DNA of 27,814 nt from Actinomycetota bacterium (GTDB lineage: Bacteria > Actinomycetota > Acidimicrobiia > Acidimicrobiales > Microtrichaceae): positions 1 to 27,814 of the forward strand of contig SXMI01000196.1 in the NCBI GenBank assembly GCA_005777415.1, given 5' to 3'. The position numbers were made by a program, and so were the translations under genes. Numbering within the stretch: the stretch's first letter is position 1; every line of letters starts with the position of its first letter. The notes below the pieces were generated by a model. The model saw only the letters and a program-made list of their open reading frames with translations. It was not told where the DNA came from and did not search any database. This document shows positions 14,275 to 23,085 of this stretch, piece by piece.

Positions 14275-15035
14275 GTCGTCGCCCCCAGGTAGGCGATCCG
14301 GACCTTCTGGTCCGACAGGACCTCCTCGGTGGGACCGGACGCGATCAGCTCGCCGTAGTCGAGCACGGAGATCCGCTCGGCCAGCCGCTCGACGAGTGGG
14401 ACGTCGTGCTCGATCAGCAGGACGGCGATGCCACGCTCGTGCTGCACCCGTTGGAGCGCGTTCCCCATCTCGTCGGTCTCGTGCCGGTCGAGGCCGCTCG
14501 AGGGTTCGTCGAGGAACAACAGCTTGGGCTCGCACATGAGCGCCCGCGCCAGCTCGACGAGCCGGCCCTTGCCGAGAGTCAGCGACTCGGCGGGCCGATC
14601 GGCCCACTGCTCCAGGCCCAGGAGCTCGAGCACCGCCGCGCAGCGTGCGAGTTCCTCTGGGGACGGGTGGGATCCTGTGAGCACGTCGGCGAGCAGCCCG
14701 CCCCGCCGGGTCCGCGCCCGGTCGGCGACGAGGAGGTGGTCCAGGACGGTCATGCCACCGAAGAGCTCGATGCGCTGGAACGTCCGGGCCATGCCTGCCC
14801 GGGCCCGGGCTGCGGGCTTGAGGCTGTCGACGGGTCGGCCGTCGAAGACGACCTGGCCACGATCGGGCCGTTGAACCCCGGTGAGGCAGTCGAACAACGT
14901 GCTCTTGCCGGCACCGTTCGGCCCGATCACGGCGGCGAACTCGCCGGCCCGGACCTCGAGCGAGACCGCCTGCAGGGCCACGATGCCCGCGTACCGCTTG
15001 GTCACACCGGAAGCCGACAGCAGCGCGTCGCTCAC
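14271..15035 (-). CDS. livG: Branched-chain amino acid-type ABC transporter ATPase LivG
   Basis: 254 residues. Walker A 'GPNGAGKST' (38-46), 'GMARTFQRIELFGGMTVLDHL' characteristic of LivG, Walker B 'LLFLDEPSSGLD' (172-183) and the switch region 'LLIEHDVPLVE' with H210. The signature motif is degenerate: 'LTLGKGR' (152-158) replaces the usual LSxGQQ-type sequence, keeping only the central Gly. It starts with GTG at 15035 and overlaps the permease stop (GTGA) and LivF start in the same way. It is an ATPase subunit of the importer, probably asymmetric with LivF because of the altered signature. Confidence 0.93.
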   Translation of the reverse strand: MSDALLSASGVTKRYAGIVALQAVSLEVRAGEFAAVIGPNGAGKSTLFDCLTGVQRPDRGQVVFDGRPVDSLKPAARARAGMARTFQRIELFGGMTVLDHLLVADRARTRRGGLLADVLTGSHPSPEELARCAAVLELLGLEQWADRPAESLTLGKGRLVELARALMCEPKLLFLDEPSSGLDRHETDEMGNALQRVQHERGIAVLLIEHDVPLVERLAERISVLDYGELIASGPTEEVLSDQKVRIAYLGATT

Positions 15036-17110
15036 GGGGTCGACCCCCCGGCCCCCGGCCCGACCCCGGCCCCGACCGGGGCCTGCTCCCGATCCCCGTT
15101 GCGGGCCTCGACTCGACGGACGAGTGCGTTGATCGAGGCCGTGGTCTGCGCCTCGATGCTCCCCTCAGGGTGTTTGGCGTAGGTGATGGCACCGATGCCG
15201 AACAGGATGAACGCCACCGACTGCGCCCAGGTGGGCTGGACCGCATTCGCGATCGATGCCACCCACGAGGGAGCGTCGGGGTTGGACTCGACCCAGTTGC
15301 CGGGCAGGGCGAAGAGCTTGTCGAGCAGCGCCGGGAACAGGAAGAAGAACAGGCCCGACATCACGGCGGCCTGGATGCTCCGGGCCCCGGCCGAGACGAG
15401 GAGCGCCACCCAGACGAGCCCGATGAGGTACGGGAAGCTGGCCTCGTAGCTGGCCTGACCCAGGTCGATGGCGGTCAGACCGCCGCCGAAGCCGGCGATT
15501 CCAGCGGCGATGGTGAACGCCACGACACGCGCCCGGGGGCCGTTGATACCGATCGAGGCCGCGGCCACATCGCTGGTCTGGAGGGCCTGGAGGAATCGTC
15601 CGGTGGTGCCTTCCCGGAGCCGGATCACGACGAGCGCCGTGGCGGTGGCGCAGACGATGACGAACACCAGGAAGTACCGGTCGTCGCTCAGGTCGAGTGG
15701 CCCGACCACCGGCCGGGGGACAGAGATCGGGACGGCCCCCCCGCTGACCCAGGACAGCGGCACGAAGATCGACTGGAACATGAGCGCGAACGCCAGCGTG
15801 GCGAGCGCCAGGTAGACCCCGTCGAGTCGGACCACGGGGACGGCGAGGAGGGCCCCGACCGCCGCGGCGATGAGCACCCCGGCCACGAGTCCGACCACGA
15901 CGGGAACCCCGGTCGCTTGGACGACCTGCGCCAGGGCGAACGCTCCGATGGCTGCCAGCGCCGCCTGGCAGAGCGAGAGCATCCCACCCATGCCGACCAC
16001 CACGATCAGGGACATCATCGTCACCGACAGGATCAGTCCGCTGATGGCCAGACCCAGCCAGTACTGGTCGAGCACGAACCAGCTCACCAGGAAGGCGATC
16101 AGGGCGGCCACGGTCCCGAACGCGCGTGCGCCCGTGGCCACCCACGGCGGCCGGGCCCGGACCACCGGCGGCGGCGGCGGCGCGTCGACGGTGGCGAGCG
16201 GGTCGGCGAGTTCCCGGGTGGAGCGGAGGCCGGGTCGGAACAACAGGAGCAGGAACAGCACGACGAAGGGCAGTGACGGTCGGAGCCCGTTGGTGAGCAC
16301 GCTGTCGGTCGGCAGGGTCCCGGCGAGCACCGCCTGGAGGACGCCCAGGAGGATCCCGCCGAGGAAGGTGAGCGGGATGCTGGTCAGGCCTCCGAACACG
16401 GTGGCGGCCAGGGCGGCGACCAGGAGCGTGAACAGGTCGAACGGATTGAGCGACGCGAACAGCGGAGCGACGAGCACGCCGGCGAGCCCGGCCAGCACGC
16501 TCGAGAGCATCCACGCCGCCATGGACACGCGCTCACTGTCGACACCGCTCAGCTCGGCCAGGCGGGGGCTCTCCACGACGGCCCGCATGCGGAGCCCGAG
16601 GTTGGTGAACCTGAAGAGCACGACCAGACCGACGACCACGATCAGCGTCGAGGCCATCGTGGCGATCTGTCCGGCGTCCAGGACGAACGTCGCACCCTCC
16701 GGCCAGAGCCACTCGTCGGTCCGGCGGACCCACCACAGCGGTGGCGGGTTCTTCCGGGTCTCGCTGCCGAACACGAGCTTGGCGATCTCGGGGATGGCGA
16801 TCAGCAGGCCGAGTGACGTCACGAGTTTCGCCATCGAACCTGCTGAACGCAGATACCGGAACAGCACCCGTTCGAGGAGCAGGCCGATGAGTGGCGCCAC
16901 GATCAGGATCGACACGACCCCGGCGGCCACGAGCGGCCACTCGAGCTCCTTGCGCAGTTCGTAGTAGACGATCGCCGAGACGTAGGCCTGACCGGCGAAG
17001 GCCAGGTTGAACACCCCGGAGGTCTTGTAGGTCAGGACGAGCCCGACGGCGAGCAGCGCGAAGACACAGCCTGTGGGGACACCCCGGATCGCGTACTCGA
17101 GCAGCTGCAC
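15032..17110 (-). CDS. Fused LivH-LivM ABC transporter permease
   Basis: 692 residues, about twice a single Liv permease. The N-terminal half (about 1-295) is LivH-like, with 'YKTSGVFNLAFAGQAYVSA' (28-46) and several membrane helices. A hydrophilic linker with five prolines (311-315) follows. The second half (about 325-645) is LivM-like, with 'VGMGGMLSLCQAALAAIGAF' (372-391) and 'LREGTTGRFLQALQTSDVAAASIGI', the LivM cytoplasmic loop. A charged, Gly-rich tail closes the protein. Both permease halves of the transporter are thus in one chain, fixing a 1:1 ratio. It begins 16 bases after the binding-protein stop. Fused Liv permeases occur in actinobacteria; the ligand may be an amino acid or another small acid or amide. 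Confidence 0.92.
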   Translation of the reverse strand: MQLLEYAIRGVPTGCVFALLAVGLVLTYKTSGVFNLAFAGQAYVSAIVYYELRKELEWPLVAAGVVSILIVAPLIGLLLERVLFRYLRSAGSMAKLVTSLGLLIAIPEIAKLVFGSETRKNPPPLWWVRRTDEWLWPEGATFVLDAGQIATMASTLIVVVGLVVLFRFTNLGLRMRAVVESPRLAELSGVDSERVSMAAWMLSSVLAGLAGVLVAPLFASLNPFDLFTLLVAALAATVFGGLTSIPLTFLGGILLGVLQAVLAGTLPTDSVLTNGLRPSLPFVVLFLLLLFRPGLRSTRELADPLATVDAPPPPPVVRARPPWVATGARAFGTVAALIAFLVSWFVLDQYWLGLAISGLILSVTMMSLIVVVGMGGMLSLCQAALAAIGAFALAQVVQATGVPVVVGLVAGVLIAAAVGALLAVPVVRLDGVYLALATLAFALMFQSIFVPLSWVSGGAVPISVPRPVVGPLDLSDDRYFLVFVIVCATATALVVIRLREGTTGRFLQALQTSDVAAASIGINGPRARVVAFTIAAGIAGFGGGLTAIDLGQASYEASFPYLIGLVWVALLVSAGARSIQAAVMSGLFFFLFPALLDKLFALPGNWVESNPDAPSWVASIANAVQPTWAQSVAFILFGIGAITYAKHPEGSIEAQTTASINALVRRVEARNGDREQAPVGAGVGPGAGGSTP

Positions 17111-17126
17111 CGCCGGGCTACCTGGG

Positions 17127-18473
17127 CTACTGCGAAACCAGGTCGAGCGACTTGGTCTGCCGGTCGAAGCAGACGAACGGCTTGTCGTCCTTGCCGGTCT
17201 GCGGCACGAACGTGGAACCCTCGATCTTCACGATGGGGGTGCAGGTGATCGGGCTCTGCCCGGTGTGGGCCACGGTCCAGTCCACCCCGGTGAGGAACCC
17301 GTCGGCGGTCCAGTTGGTGTCGGCGTTGATGGCGTCGATCACCTTCTGCTGGGTGAACTCGGGGCCGGCCTGGCGGAGTCCCTCCACCAGCAGCGCCGCA
17401 TTGAGCCAGCCGACGATCGAGTTCTCGCCGGGGGTGCCCCCGACCTGCTCGATCCACGTCAGGTAGTCCTGCATGCCCTGGGGCTTGTCGCTCACCTCGA
17501 GCGGGATGAACGACACACTGGCGTAGCTCCCCTCGAAGAGGTCACCGAACTCCTCGAGGAGTTCCTGGTCGTAGGCGTTCGGCAGGAACTGCACGGCCTC
17601 GACGCCCTGCTTCTTGAGCTCCTTGGCCAGGTTGACCACGCCCGTGGTGTCGATGCAGGTGATCACGAAGTCGACCCCGGCGTCCTTCATCTTGGAGACC
17701 TGCACCGAGAAGTCGGTCGTGCCGTACGAGAGCGAGGAGTCCTTGAACGCCACCTCCACCCCGGCCTCGGGGAACTCCTGGAAGGACTTCTCCCATCCGT
17801 CGGCACACTGCGACGACTGCGGGACGGCATAGCCCAGCACGCCGGCCTTGGTGGCCCCGGCCTGCTTGGCGACCCACGGAACCTGGGGCTGCACGCAGCC
17901 CAGGCAGAGGAACGACCCGTTCTGACCGAAGAGGTTGGCCTTGGGCTGCTCCGGTGTGCCCTCCCACTCCGGGTTGATCGTCCAGCCGAAGCTCGGGACG
18001 CCCGCCTCGACCAGGGCGTCGGCTCCCCCGAAGAGCAGGGTGGCGATCGGGAGCACGGCGAAGACGTCGCCCTGGCTGAGCAGCGCCTCGACCTCGGCCT
18101 TGTTGTTGGCGATCTTGTCGTCCCGCTCGGCGACCAGTTGCAGTTGCCGGCCGTAGATCCCGCCCTCGCTGTTGATCTTCTCGAAGTAGGCCTTGGCGCC
18201 GGTGAACGCCTCGCCGTAGTTGCCGCCGAGCGGGTTGGTCACCGAGGCGACACCGCCGACACGGATCTCGGTCGGGGTGACGCCCGGCTGGTCGACGGGC
18301 ACGTTCGTCTGGTCGAGGGCCGTGGACTCCGTCGGTGCGGCAATCGTCGTGGAGCCGCCCGAGGACTCGGAGTTCCCGCACGCACTGACGACGAGCGCCA
18401 GCGTGGCCAGCAGGACGGTCGCAGCGATCCCCCGTGAACATCGGCGTCGCTGACGTGGGTTCGTCATGGTCAT
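17127..18473 (-). CDS. ABC transporter substrate-binding lipoprotein (Leu/Ile/Val-type)
   Basis: 448 residues from the ATG at 18473, chosen because GGAGGG lies 7 bases upstream; the frame continues to 18530. The signal has an Arg-rich start and lipobox V29-S-A-C32, followed by a Ser/Thr linker. The mature domain shows the type I periplasmic-binding fold of the amino-acid branch: 'EIRVGGVASVTNPLGG', 'GAKAYFEKINSEGGIYGRQLQLVAERDD' in two close segments, and 'GVLGYAVPQSSQCADGWEKSF'. Cysteines 'FLCLGC' and 'ITCID' may form disulfides outside the cell. It is the first gene of the Liv operon and delivers the ligand to the fused permease. The operon's ligand cannot be named: this fold also binds amides, urea and aromatic acids. 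Confidence 0.92.
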   Translation of the reverse strand: MTMTNPRQRRRCSRGIAATVLLATLALVVSACGNSESSGGSTTIAAPTESTALDQTNVPVDQPGVTPTEIRVGGVASVTNPLGGNYGEAFTGAKAYFEKINSEGGIYGRQLQLVAERDDKIANNKAEVEALLSQGDVFAVLPIATLLFGGADALVEAGVPSFGWTINPEWEGTPEQPKANLFGQNGSFLCLGCVQPQVPWVAKQAGATKAGVLGYAVPQSSQCADGWEKSFQEFPEAGVEVAFKDSSLSYGTTDFSVQVSKMKDAGVDFVITCIDTTGVVNLAKELKKQGVEAVQFLPNAYDQELLEEFGDLFEGSYASVSFIPLEVSDKPQGMQDYLTWIEQVGGTPGENSIVGWLNAALLVEGLRQAGPEFTQQKVIDAINADTNWTADGFLTGVDWTVAHTGQSPITCTPIVKIEGSTFVPQTGKDDKPFVCFDRQTKSLDLVSQ

Positions 18474-18629
18474 CTCGGTGCCCTCCTCAGTCGGTGAGTG
18501 GTTCCCCCGTGGACCACCGTGAGGTGACACTAGCGTTAGATTGCGGGTGGACGCTCGCGATCCGCGCGGAGTCGGGTCCTGTGATCCGCACGGGTGGCTG
18601 GCGCCCAGCGAGCGACCCGACCGGCCCGG
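18474..18629. other. Spacer upstream of the Liv operon
   Basis: 156 bases between two co-oriented genes. An A/T-richer patch around 18530-18545 (minus strand TAACGCTAGTGT) is the only promoter-like part and probably holds the Liv promoter. A small palindrome TCCGCGCGGA and two GATCCGC copies lie nearby, but no clear operator can be drawn. Confidence 0.3.
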
Positions 18630-20255
18630 TCAGCCCGTGCGGGGGATGGTCGTCCAGGTCACCTCGGGGCCGGCGGGGCCGAAGAGCAGTGACTGCGCCA
18701 GCACCAAGCTGGTCGAACTCGCCGCACCGTCGGGCACGGTGAACGACATCAGGCCCGTCGACCCCTGGATCTCGGGCAGGTCGGCGAAGGAGAACCGGTC
18801 ACCGTCGTACGGCTCGAGCCGGAACACGGTTGCGCCTCCGGGACCCATCGCCATCTCCAGACCCTCGGCCCCCGTGCGGACGACGACGTCACCGAAGTAG
18901 GCGTTGGCGTAGGTGCCGACGTAGGCCGAGGCGTCACGGGCCGGGACCGGCGCGGCGGGTCGCTCCAGCGGCGGCGGGCTCAGGAGCGGCGAGAACGAGC
19001 CGCCGTAGAGCGACGTCCAGTCGGCGGACGGCTCGCCGTGCAGCAGCGTGTCGACGTAGGTGGCGATGATCGCCTCGGCGGCGCCGGTGGGCTGGGCGTT
19101 CGTCAGCACGACCACGCCCAGGTCGAGCTCCGGGAACATGCTGTGGGCGGTGCCGGCCCCGACGGTGAACGCACCCGAGTGCGACCACTCGACCAGCGAC
19201 GGCTCGACGATCGACTGGTTCAGGTTCCACCCGAGTCCGTACCCGGTGATCGGTCGGTCCACCTCGGCCGCCGGATCCTGGTTGATGTGGGACCGCTTGG
19301 TCTCGGCGAGCGCCTCGGCGTCGACGATCCGCTGCCCGTCGAGCTCGCCGCCGGCTAGCTGCAGCAGCATCCACCGGTTCAGGTCGACCACGTTGGAACT
19401 GGCACCACCCGCCGGTGCCTGCGCGTCGGCGTTGCGCTCGAACCCGGTGGTGAAGACACCGTCCCGCAGCACGTGCAGCCGGGCGGTGTCGGTCCGCTGT
19501 GCGAACTCGTCGTGGCTGAACGACGTGGACGTCATGCCGGCCGGTCCGAACAGGACCTCCTGGGCCATCTGCGCGAACGGCGCCCCGTACGCAGCCGCGG
19601 CGGCCAGGCCGCCGACGGTCAGGCCGAAGTTGGAGTACGAGTAGGTCGCCCGGAACGGTGCGAGCGGCAGCTCCCGGAGCTTCGGGATGATCGACGCCTG
19701 GTCGAAGCCGATCGTCTCGAGGTCGTTGCCCGCGGTGTCGCCGGGGAGGCCGCTGCGGTGGCTGTAGAGGTCGGCGACGGTCACGTTCTGCGTGACGTAT
19801 TCGCTGCTGAGTCTGAAGTCGGGGAGTTCCGTGACGACCGGCTGGTCCCAGGCGATGTCGCCGCGGCCGACCACTGCGGCGACCGCTGTGGCCCCGATCG
19901 GCTTGGACACCGATGCGATCTGGAACACCGTCTCGGGCGTCACCGGGCGGTCCGTGCCGGCCTCGGCCACGCCGTAGCCCTTGGCGAACACCACCTGGCC
20001 GTCGTGGACCACGCCGACCTGCACGCCGGGGACGCCGGTGGCCTCCATGGTCTGCTCGACGATCCGATCGAGCGTCGCCCCGGAGTCCCGGACGGTGGTG
20101 GGGTCGAGTTGGACGGATGGTGTCGGCAGCCCCCCGGCGGCGGTGAACGTGTCGTCGTTCGTGCATGCCGCGGCCAGCGATGCGACGACGCCGATCGTCA
20201 GCGCCACCGCGACGGTTCGATGCGCAACGGGCAGGATTCGGGTGGCTCGGCGCAC
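18630..20255 (-). CDS. Serine hydrolase lipoprotein (class C beta-lactamase/penicillin-binding fold)
   Basis: 541 residues from the GTG at 20255, which has GAGGGAG six bases upstream and gives a normal 31-residue lipoprotein signal ending in C31 ('SLAAACTND'). The frame is open to an ATG at 20342, but that would bury the signal behind 29 hydrophilic residues. Active-site motifs are present: S115-V-S-K118 (SxxK), Y207-S-N209 (YxN) and H359-S-G361 in place of KTG. 'LYSHRSGLPGD' and 'YGLGW' are typical of the esterase/peptidase branch. A C-terminal region starting 'YVGTYANAYFGDVVVR' resembles DUF3471. The family includes D-aminopeptidases, esterases and beta-lactamases; an esterase or peptidase on the outer face of the membrane is the safest statement. 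Confidence 0.9.
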   Translation of the reverse strand: MRRATRILPVAHRTVAVALTIGVVASLAAACTNDDTFTAAGGLPTPSVQLDPTTVRDSGATLDRIVEQTMEATGVPGVQVGVVHDGQVVFAKGYGVAEAGTDRPVTPETVFQIASVSKPIGATAVAAVVGRGDIAWDQPVVTELPDFRLSSEYVTQNVTVADLYSHRSGLPGDTAGNDLETIGFDQASIIPKLRELPLAPFRATYSYSNFGLTVGGLAAAAAYGAPFAQMAQEVLFGPAGMTSTSFSHDEFAQRTDTARLHVLRDGVFTTGFERNADAQAPAGGASSNVVDLNRWMLLQLAGGELDGQRIVDAEALAETKRSHINQDPAAEVDRPITGYGLGWNLNQSIVEPSLVEWSHSGAFTVGAGTAHSMFPELDLGVVVLTNAQPTGAAEAIIATYVDTLLHGEPSADWTSLYGGSFSPLLSPPPLERPAAPVPARDASAYVGTYANAYFGDVVVRTGAEGLEMAMGPGGATVFRLEPYDGDRFSFADLPEIQGSTGLMSFTVPDGAASSTSLVLAQSLLFGPAGPEVTWTTIPRTG

Positions 20256-20353
20256 TGCTGCTCCCTCGAGTTCGTCCTCGACCGATCCGACGGCCGGGTC
20301 CGTCCCCAGTGTCGCAGAGCCGTCCCCGTGGAATGAAGACATGGCCGGCTGTC

Positions 20354-20617
20354 TCAGTCGGGCCGGAGCGCCTCGATCCGGTCGATGTAGACCTCACGGG
20401 GCGGGTCGAGCTCTGTCGGTCCGGGGTCGACGACCTTGCGTCGGAGCAGGAACCGCAGCGGGGCGAGCGGGGCGAACAGCACCAGGAACGCACCCCACAG
20501 CAGTCGCGTGTCGGGTCGGACCGAGCGGTCACGCACCACGTCGACGACCGCTGCGATCCAGACGAGCACCGCCGGCGTCACGATCATCCACTCGGGGATG
20601 CGGTCCCACACGTTCAC
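20354..20617 (-). CDS. Small two-helix membrane protein
   Basis: 87 residues. A first hydrophobic helix at about 10-27 ('MIVTPAVLVWIAAVVDVV') and a second at about 38-57 ('RLLWGAFLVLFAPLAPLRFLL') are followed by a basic patch and a hydrophilic tail. I do not recognise the family with confidence. The start GTG at 20617 overlaps the stop of the acyltransferase fusion as GTGA (20614-20617), so the two are translationally coupled, and the product may be an accessory subunit of that membrane enzyme. No catalytic residues are visible. Confidence 0.7.
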   Translation of the reverse strand: MNVWDRIPEWMIVTPAVLVWIAAVVDVVRDRSVRPDTRLLWGAFLVLFAPLAPLRFLLRRKVVDPGPTELDPPREVYIDRIEALRPD

Positions 20618-22458
20618 GAACCGGCCCCCACGGAGACTCCCGTGACCTGCTCGACCTGCTCGACGAGTCGTTGCCGTCGGTCACCCCGTCGCCCGAACCG
20701 GTGCCAGGTGGATCGGGCGGTGCCCACGGCGGTGTCGGCCACGAACACCAGCGCCAGGAACGCCACCGTCAGCAGCGACAGCGCGAGGCCGATGCCGTCG
20801 CCCCCCCGTCGGGCGGCGCCGGTCACCACGACCAGCGTGGCTGCCGCCCCGAAGGTGACGATCGCGACCAGCGGGACGATCGTGGCTCGCACGGCTGCCG
20901 CCAGTGGCAGTCTGGACGCCCCCCAGGTCAGGACGATCGGGACACCGAACACAACTGCGCCGACCAACGCGTACGGGAGCGCCACGAACCACACGACGGT
21001 GCGCAGGACCCGGGCGGTCAGCGTGCTGTGGCGGCGCTCCACCACGGTCGCCCCGGAGGCCAGGAACTCCTCCGCCGCGGATCGCACCGCATCCCGCTCC
21101 GCCGCCGGGAGCGCGGCGTAGGCCGACGCCAGTCGCTCGCGCTCGCCGATCGAGACCCGTCGGTCGGGGTCGGCCGCCTCGAGCACCACGGTGGCGGCCC
21201 CCCGGAGCGCGGCCACCTCGTCCCAACCGTCGTAGTCGGGGGCGGCGGCCCGGAGCGCGGCGGCGATCCGTTCGGTGAGGTCGTCGATACCGGACTCGTC
21301 GTCGGGGTGTTCGTCGGGGGGGACGACGACCGACCCGCCCCGACGCACGGCCACGTCGGAGCGGAAGGCCGCCTTGTCGGCGTAGTGCAGTCCCAACGCG
21401 ACGATCCGCACGTCGACGTCGGCCGCCGCAGCCATGCGGGCCGCCCCCGTGTGGACCCGGCCGATGGACGGCTCGTCCCGGGTGATGCCCTCGGGGAAGA
21501 TCAACAACAGGTCGCCGTCGTCGAGCGCCGCGGCGGCGGTGGCGAACATGGACCGGTTGTCGGTGCTGCCCGATCGGCCCCGGTGCACGGCCACGGCCCC
21601 GATCCTGTTCATGACCCACCTCGCCGGCGGCACCCTCCAGATGGCGTCGTCGGCCAGGATCCGCGGACGGCGGGGCAGGACGGACATGAGCACCAGGGCG
21701 TCGGCGAGCCCACCGAAGTGGTTGGCGACCACGATGGTCGGTCCCTCGGCCAGGTCCCGCAGGTCGTCGGTGTCGATGTCCCGCCAGACGAGCCGGGCGG
21801 CGATGCGCACCAGTCGGAACAGGAACCGGTGCTCAGACCAGGACGGCTGCTCGCTCACCGGCTCGATGTCGGGAACGTCCACCGGCCAGAGGGCACCGGC
21901 CCACAGCGCCGCCAGCACGCCGATCATCAGGTGCCAGAGCCCGTGGAGCTGCACCAGCGAACCCGGGTCGCACAGCTCGGTGCCGGTTCGTCCGCCCCAG
22001 TAGGCGAGCAGCGCCACCGCTCCCGCTCCCGCCAGGACCACGCCTCGCAGTGCGCTCCACCCCGGGACCGGCGGACATCGCCGCACGAGCCGCCACACCG
22101 GTACGCCGATCGCCGCGGCGATGAGGAGTGCCGCCCCGCCGTCGTGGGTCCACTGCGCCGCCGCCGTCTGGACGCCGTGGTAGTCGACCGACCCGAGCCC
22201 GGCGAACACGGTCACCACACCGAACGTCAGCGCGGCGCCGCGCCCCTGTTCGCAGCGACGGGACCGCACGACCAGCCAGACGCCGATCAGCGCCAGCGCG
22301 AACGACGACAGCGAGTTCACCGGCTGGGCGATGAGCGTGTCCCCGAGCCGCTCGCAGTCCGCCGCCCCCAGCGGGTCAGCGGGGTCCCCTGGTCCGATCG
22401 ACGCGATCCGGCCGGACCACCCGATCGGCGTGGCGGACCTCACCGCGGGTCCCGCCAC
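20614..22458 (-). CDS. Fusion of CREST-type hydrolase domain and glycerolipid acyltransferase
   Basis: 614 residues. The N-terminal part (about 30-195) has five or so membrane helices and the CREST (alkaline ceramidase/PAQR-type) metal-hydrolase residues: 'CERLGDTLIAQPVNSLSS' (35-52), S90-x-x-x-H94, D106 and H172-x-x-x-H176, which match the Ser, Asp and three His of the zinc site. After a linker comes an acyltransferase domain (about 212-400) with 'NHFGGLADAL' (H247 and D253, an HX5D form as in Gat1/Sct1-like enzymes) and 'FPEGITRDEPSIG' (321-333). The C-terminal third holds a helical segment, membrane helices and a basic tail. It may remove an acyl chain and re-acylate a lipid. The GTG at 22458 gives the longest form; a GTG at 22443 would give a 4-base overlap with the upstream stop like other pairs here. 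Confidence 0.85.
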   Translation of the reverse strand: MAGPAVRSATPIGWSGRIASIGPGDPADPLGAADCERLGDTLIAQPVNSLSSFALALIGVWLVVRSRRCEQGRGAALTFGVVTVFAGLGSVDYHGVQTAAAQWTHDGGAALLIAAAIGVPVWRLVRRCPPVPGWSALRGVVLAGAGAVALLAYWGGRTGTELCDPGSLVQLHGLWHLMIGVLAALWAGALWPVDVPDIEPVSEQPSWSEHRFLFRLVRIAARLVWRDIDTDDLRDLAEGPTIVVANHFGGLADALVLMSVLPRRPRILADDAIWRVPPARWVMNRIGAVAVHRGRSGSTDNRSMFATAAAALDDGDLLLIFPEGITRDEPSIGRVHTGAARMAAAADVDVRIVALGLHYADKAAFRSDVAVRRGGSVVVPPDEHPDDESGIDDLTERIAAALRAAAPDYDGWDEVAALRGAATVVLEAADPDRRVSIGERERLASAYAALPAAERDAVRSAAEEFLASGATVVERRHSTLTARVLRTVVWFVALPYALVGAVVFGVPIVLTWGASRLPLAAAVRATIVPLVAIVTFGAAATLVVVTGAARRGGDGIGLALSLLTVAFLALVFVADTAVGTARSTWHRFGRRGDRRQRLVEQVEQVTGVSVGAGS

Positions 22459-23057
22459 ATCAGGAACAGGTCCGGGCCCCGCCCGCGGTTGATGTGGAGC
22501 ACCTCGGTCACCTCGAACCCGAATCGCCGGTAGTAGGGGACGTTCGACTCCTTGGACGACTCCAGGTAGCAGCCGACGCCGTCACCGTCGGCGCGTTCGA
22601 CGATCGGCTCGATCAGTGCGGCCCCGAAACCCCGTCCCTGGTGGGCCGGGTCGGTCCCGAGCACCGACAGGTACCAGTGCGGCTCCTTCGGGTGGTGGCG
22701 GTCGGTCTCGGCCAGCGGCAGCAGGCGGCGCAGTCCGCCGACGCCGAGCGGGACCAGCACCTTGGGGAGCTGACGGATGTAGTCGACCTCGCGCACCGGT
22801 GGCGTGTGTGGCGGAACCCAGGCCGCCACCGCCTCCAGGTCGGCACCGGCCCAGAGTTCGCCACCACGACCCACCTGCGACTGCACCAGACGGGCCAGGA
22901 CGGCGCCCGCACGCTCGTCGCTGCGGCGCCCGCGGACGAGCCAGGTCCAGACCGGGTCGTCGGCGAACGCCCGTCCCAGGACCTCCCGCACCCGTCCGGC
23001 CTCGCCGGCGGGGAGTTCGTCCGGGAGGCGCCGGATCACTTGCGTCACGACCTGCAT
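22440..23057 (-). CDS. GNAT family N-acetyltransferase
   Basis: 205 residues from the ATG at 23057. The acetyl-CoA loop is 'QGRGFGA' (140-146) after the strand 'WYLSVLGTDP', and 'SNVPYYRRFGF' (171-181) is the usual C-terminal GNAT block. 'AFADDPVWTWLV' near the N-terminus is typical of actinobacterial GNATs of this size. The acceptor is unknown. The start is uncertain: ATGs at 23072 and 23075 and a GTG at 23048 (GAGG nine bases upstream) are all possible. Its stop is at or inside the start of the CREST-acyltransferase gene, so the two are almost certainly cotranscribed, with the small membrane protein third. It is divergent from the esterase gene. Confidence 0.88.
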   Translation of the reverse strand: MQVVTQVIRRLPDELPAGEAGRVREVLGRAFADDPVWTWLVRGRRSDERAGAVLARLVQSQVGRGGELWAGADLEAVAAWVPPHTPPVREVDYIRQLPKVLVPLGVGGLRRLLPLAETDRHHPKEPHWYLSVLGTDPAHQGRGFGAALIEPIVERADGDGVGCYLESSKESNVPYYRRFGFEVTEVLHINRGRGPDLFLMWRDPR

Positions 23058-23085
23058 CCTCGCACGCACCATCATCGGACCGTTG

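Noticed and set aside
14275..15246. Upstream extension of the LivF frame
   Set aside because: Shadow of LivG in another frame; LivF family start fits the GTG at 14274.
15165..16514. 449-codon open frame on the minus strand
   Set aside because: Alternative frame of the fused permease; Arg/Gly/Pro-rich and without hydrophobic helices.
19981..22533. 850-codon open frame on the plus strand
   Set aside because: Antisense to the serine hydrolase and the acyltransferase fusion; rich in Arg, Pro, Gly and His with no domain, as expected from high-GC shadow frames.
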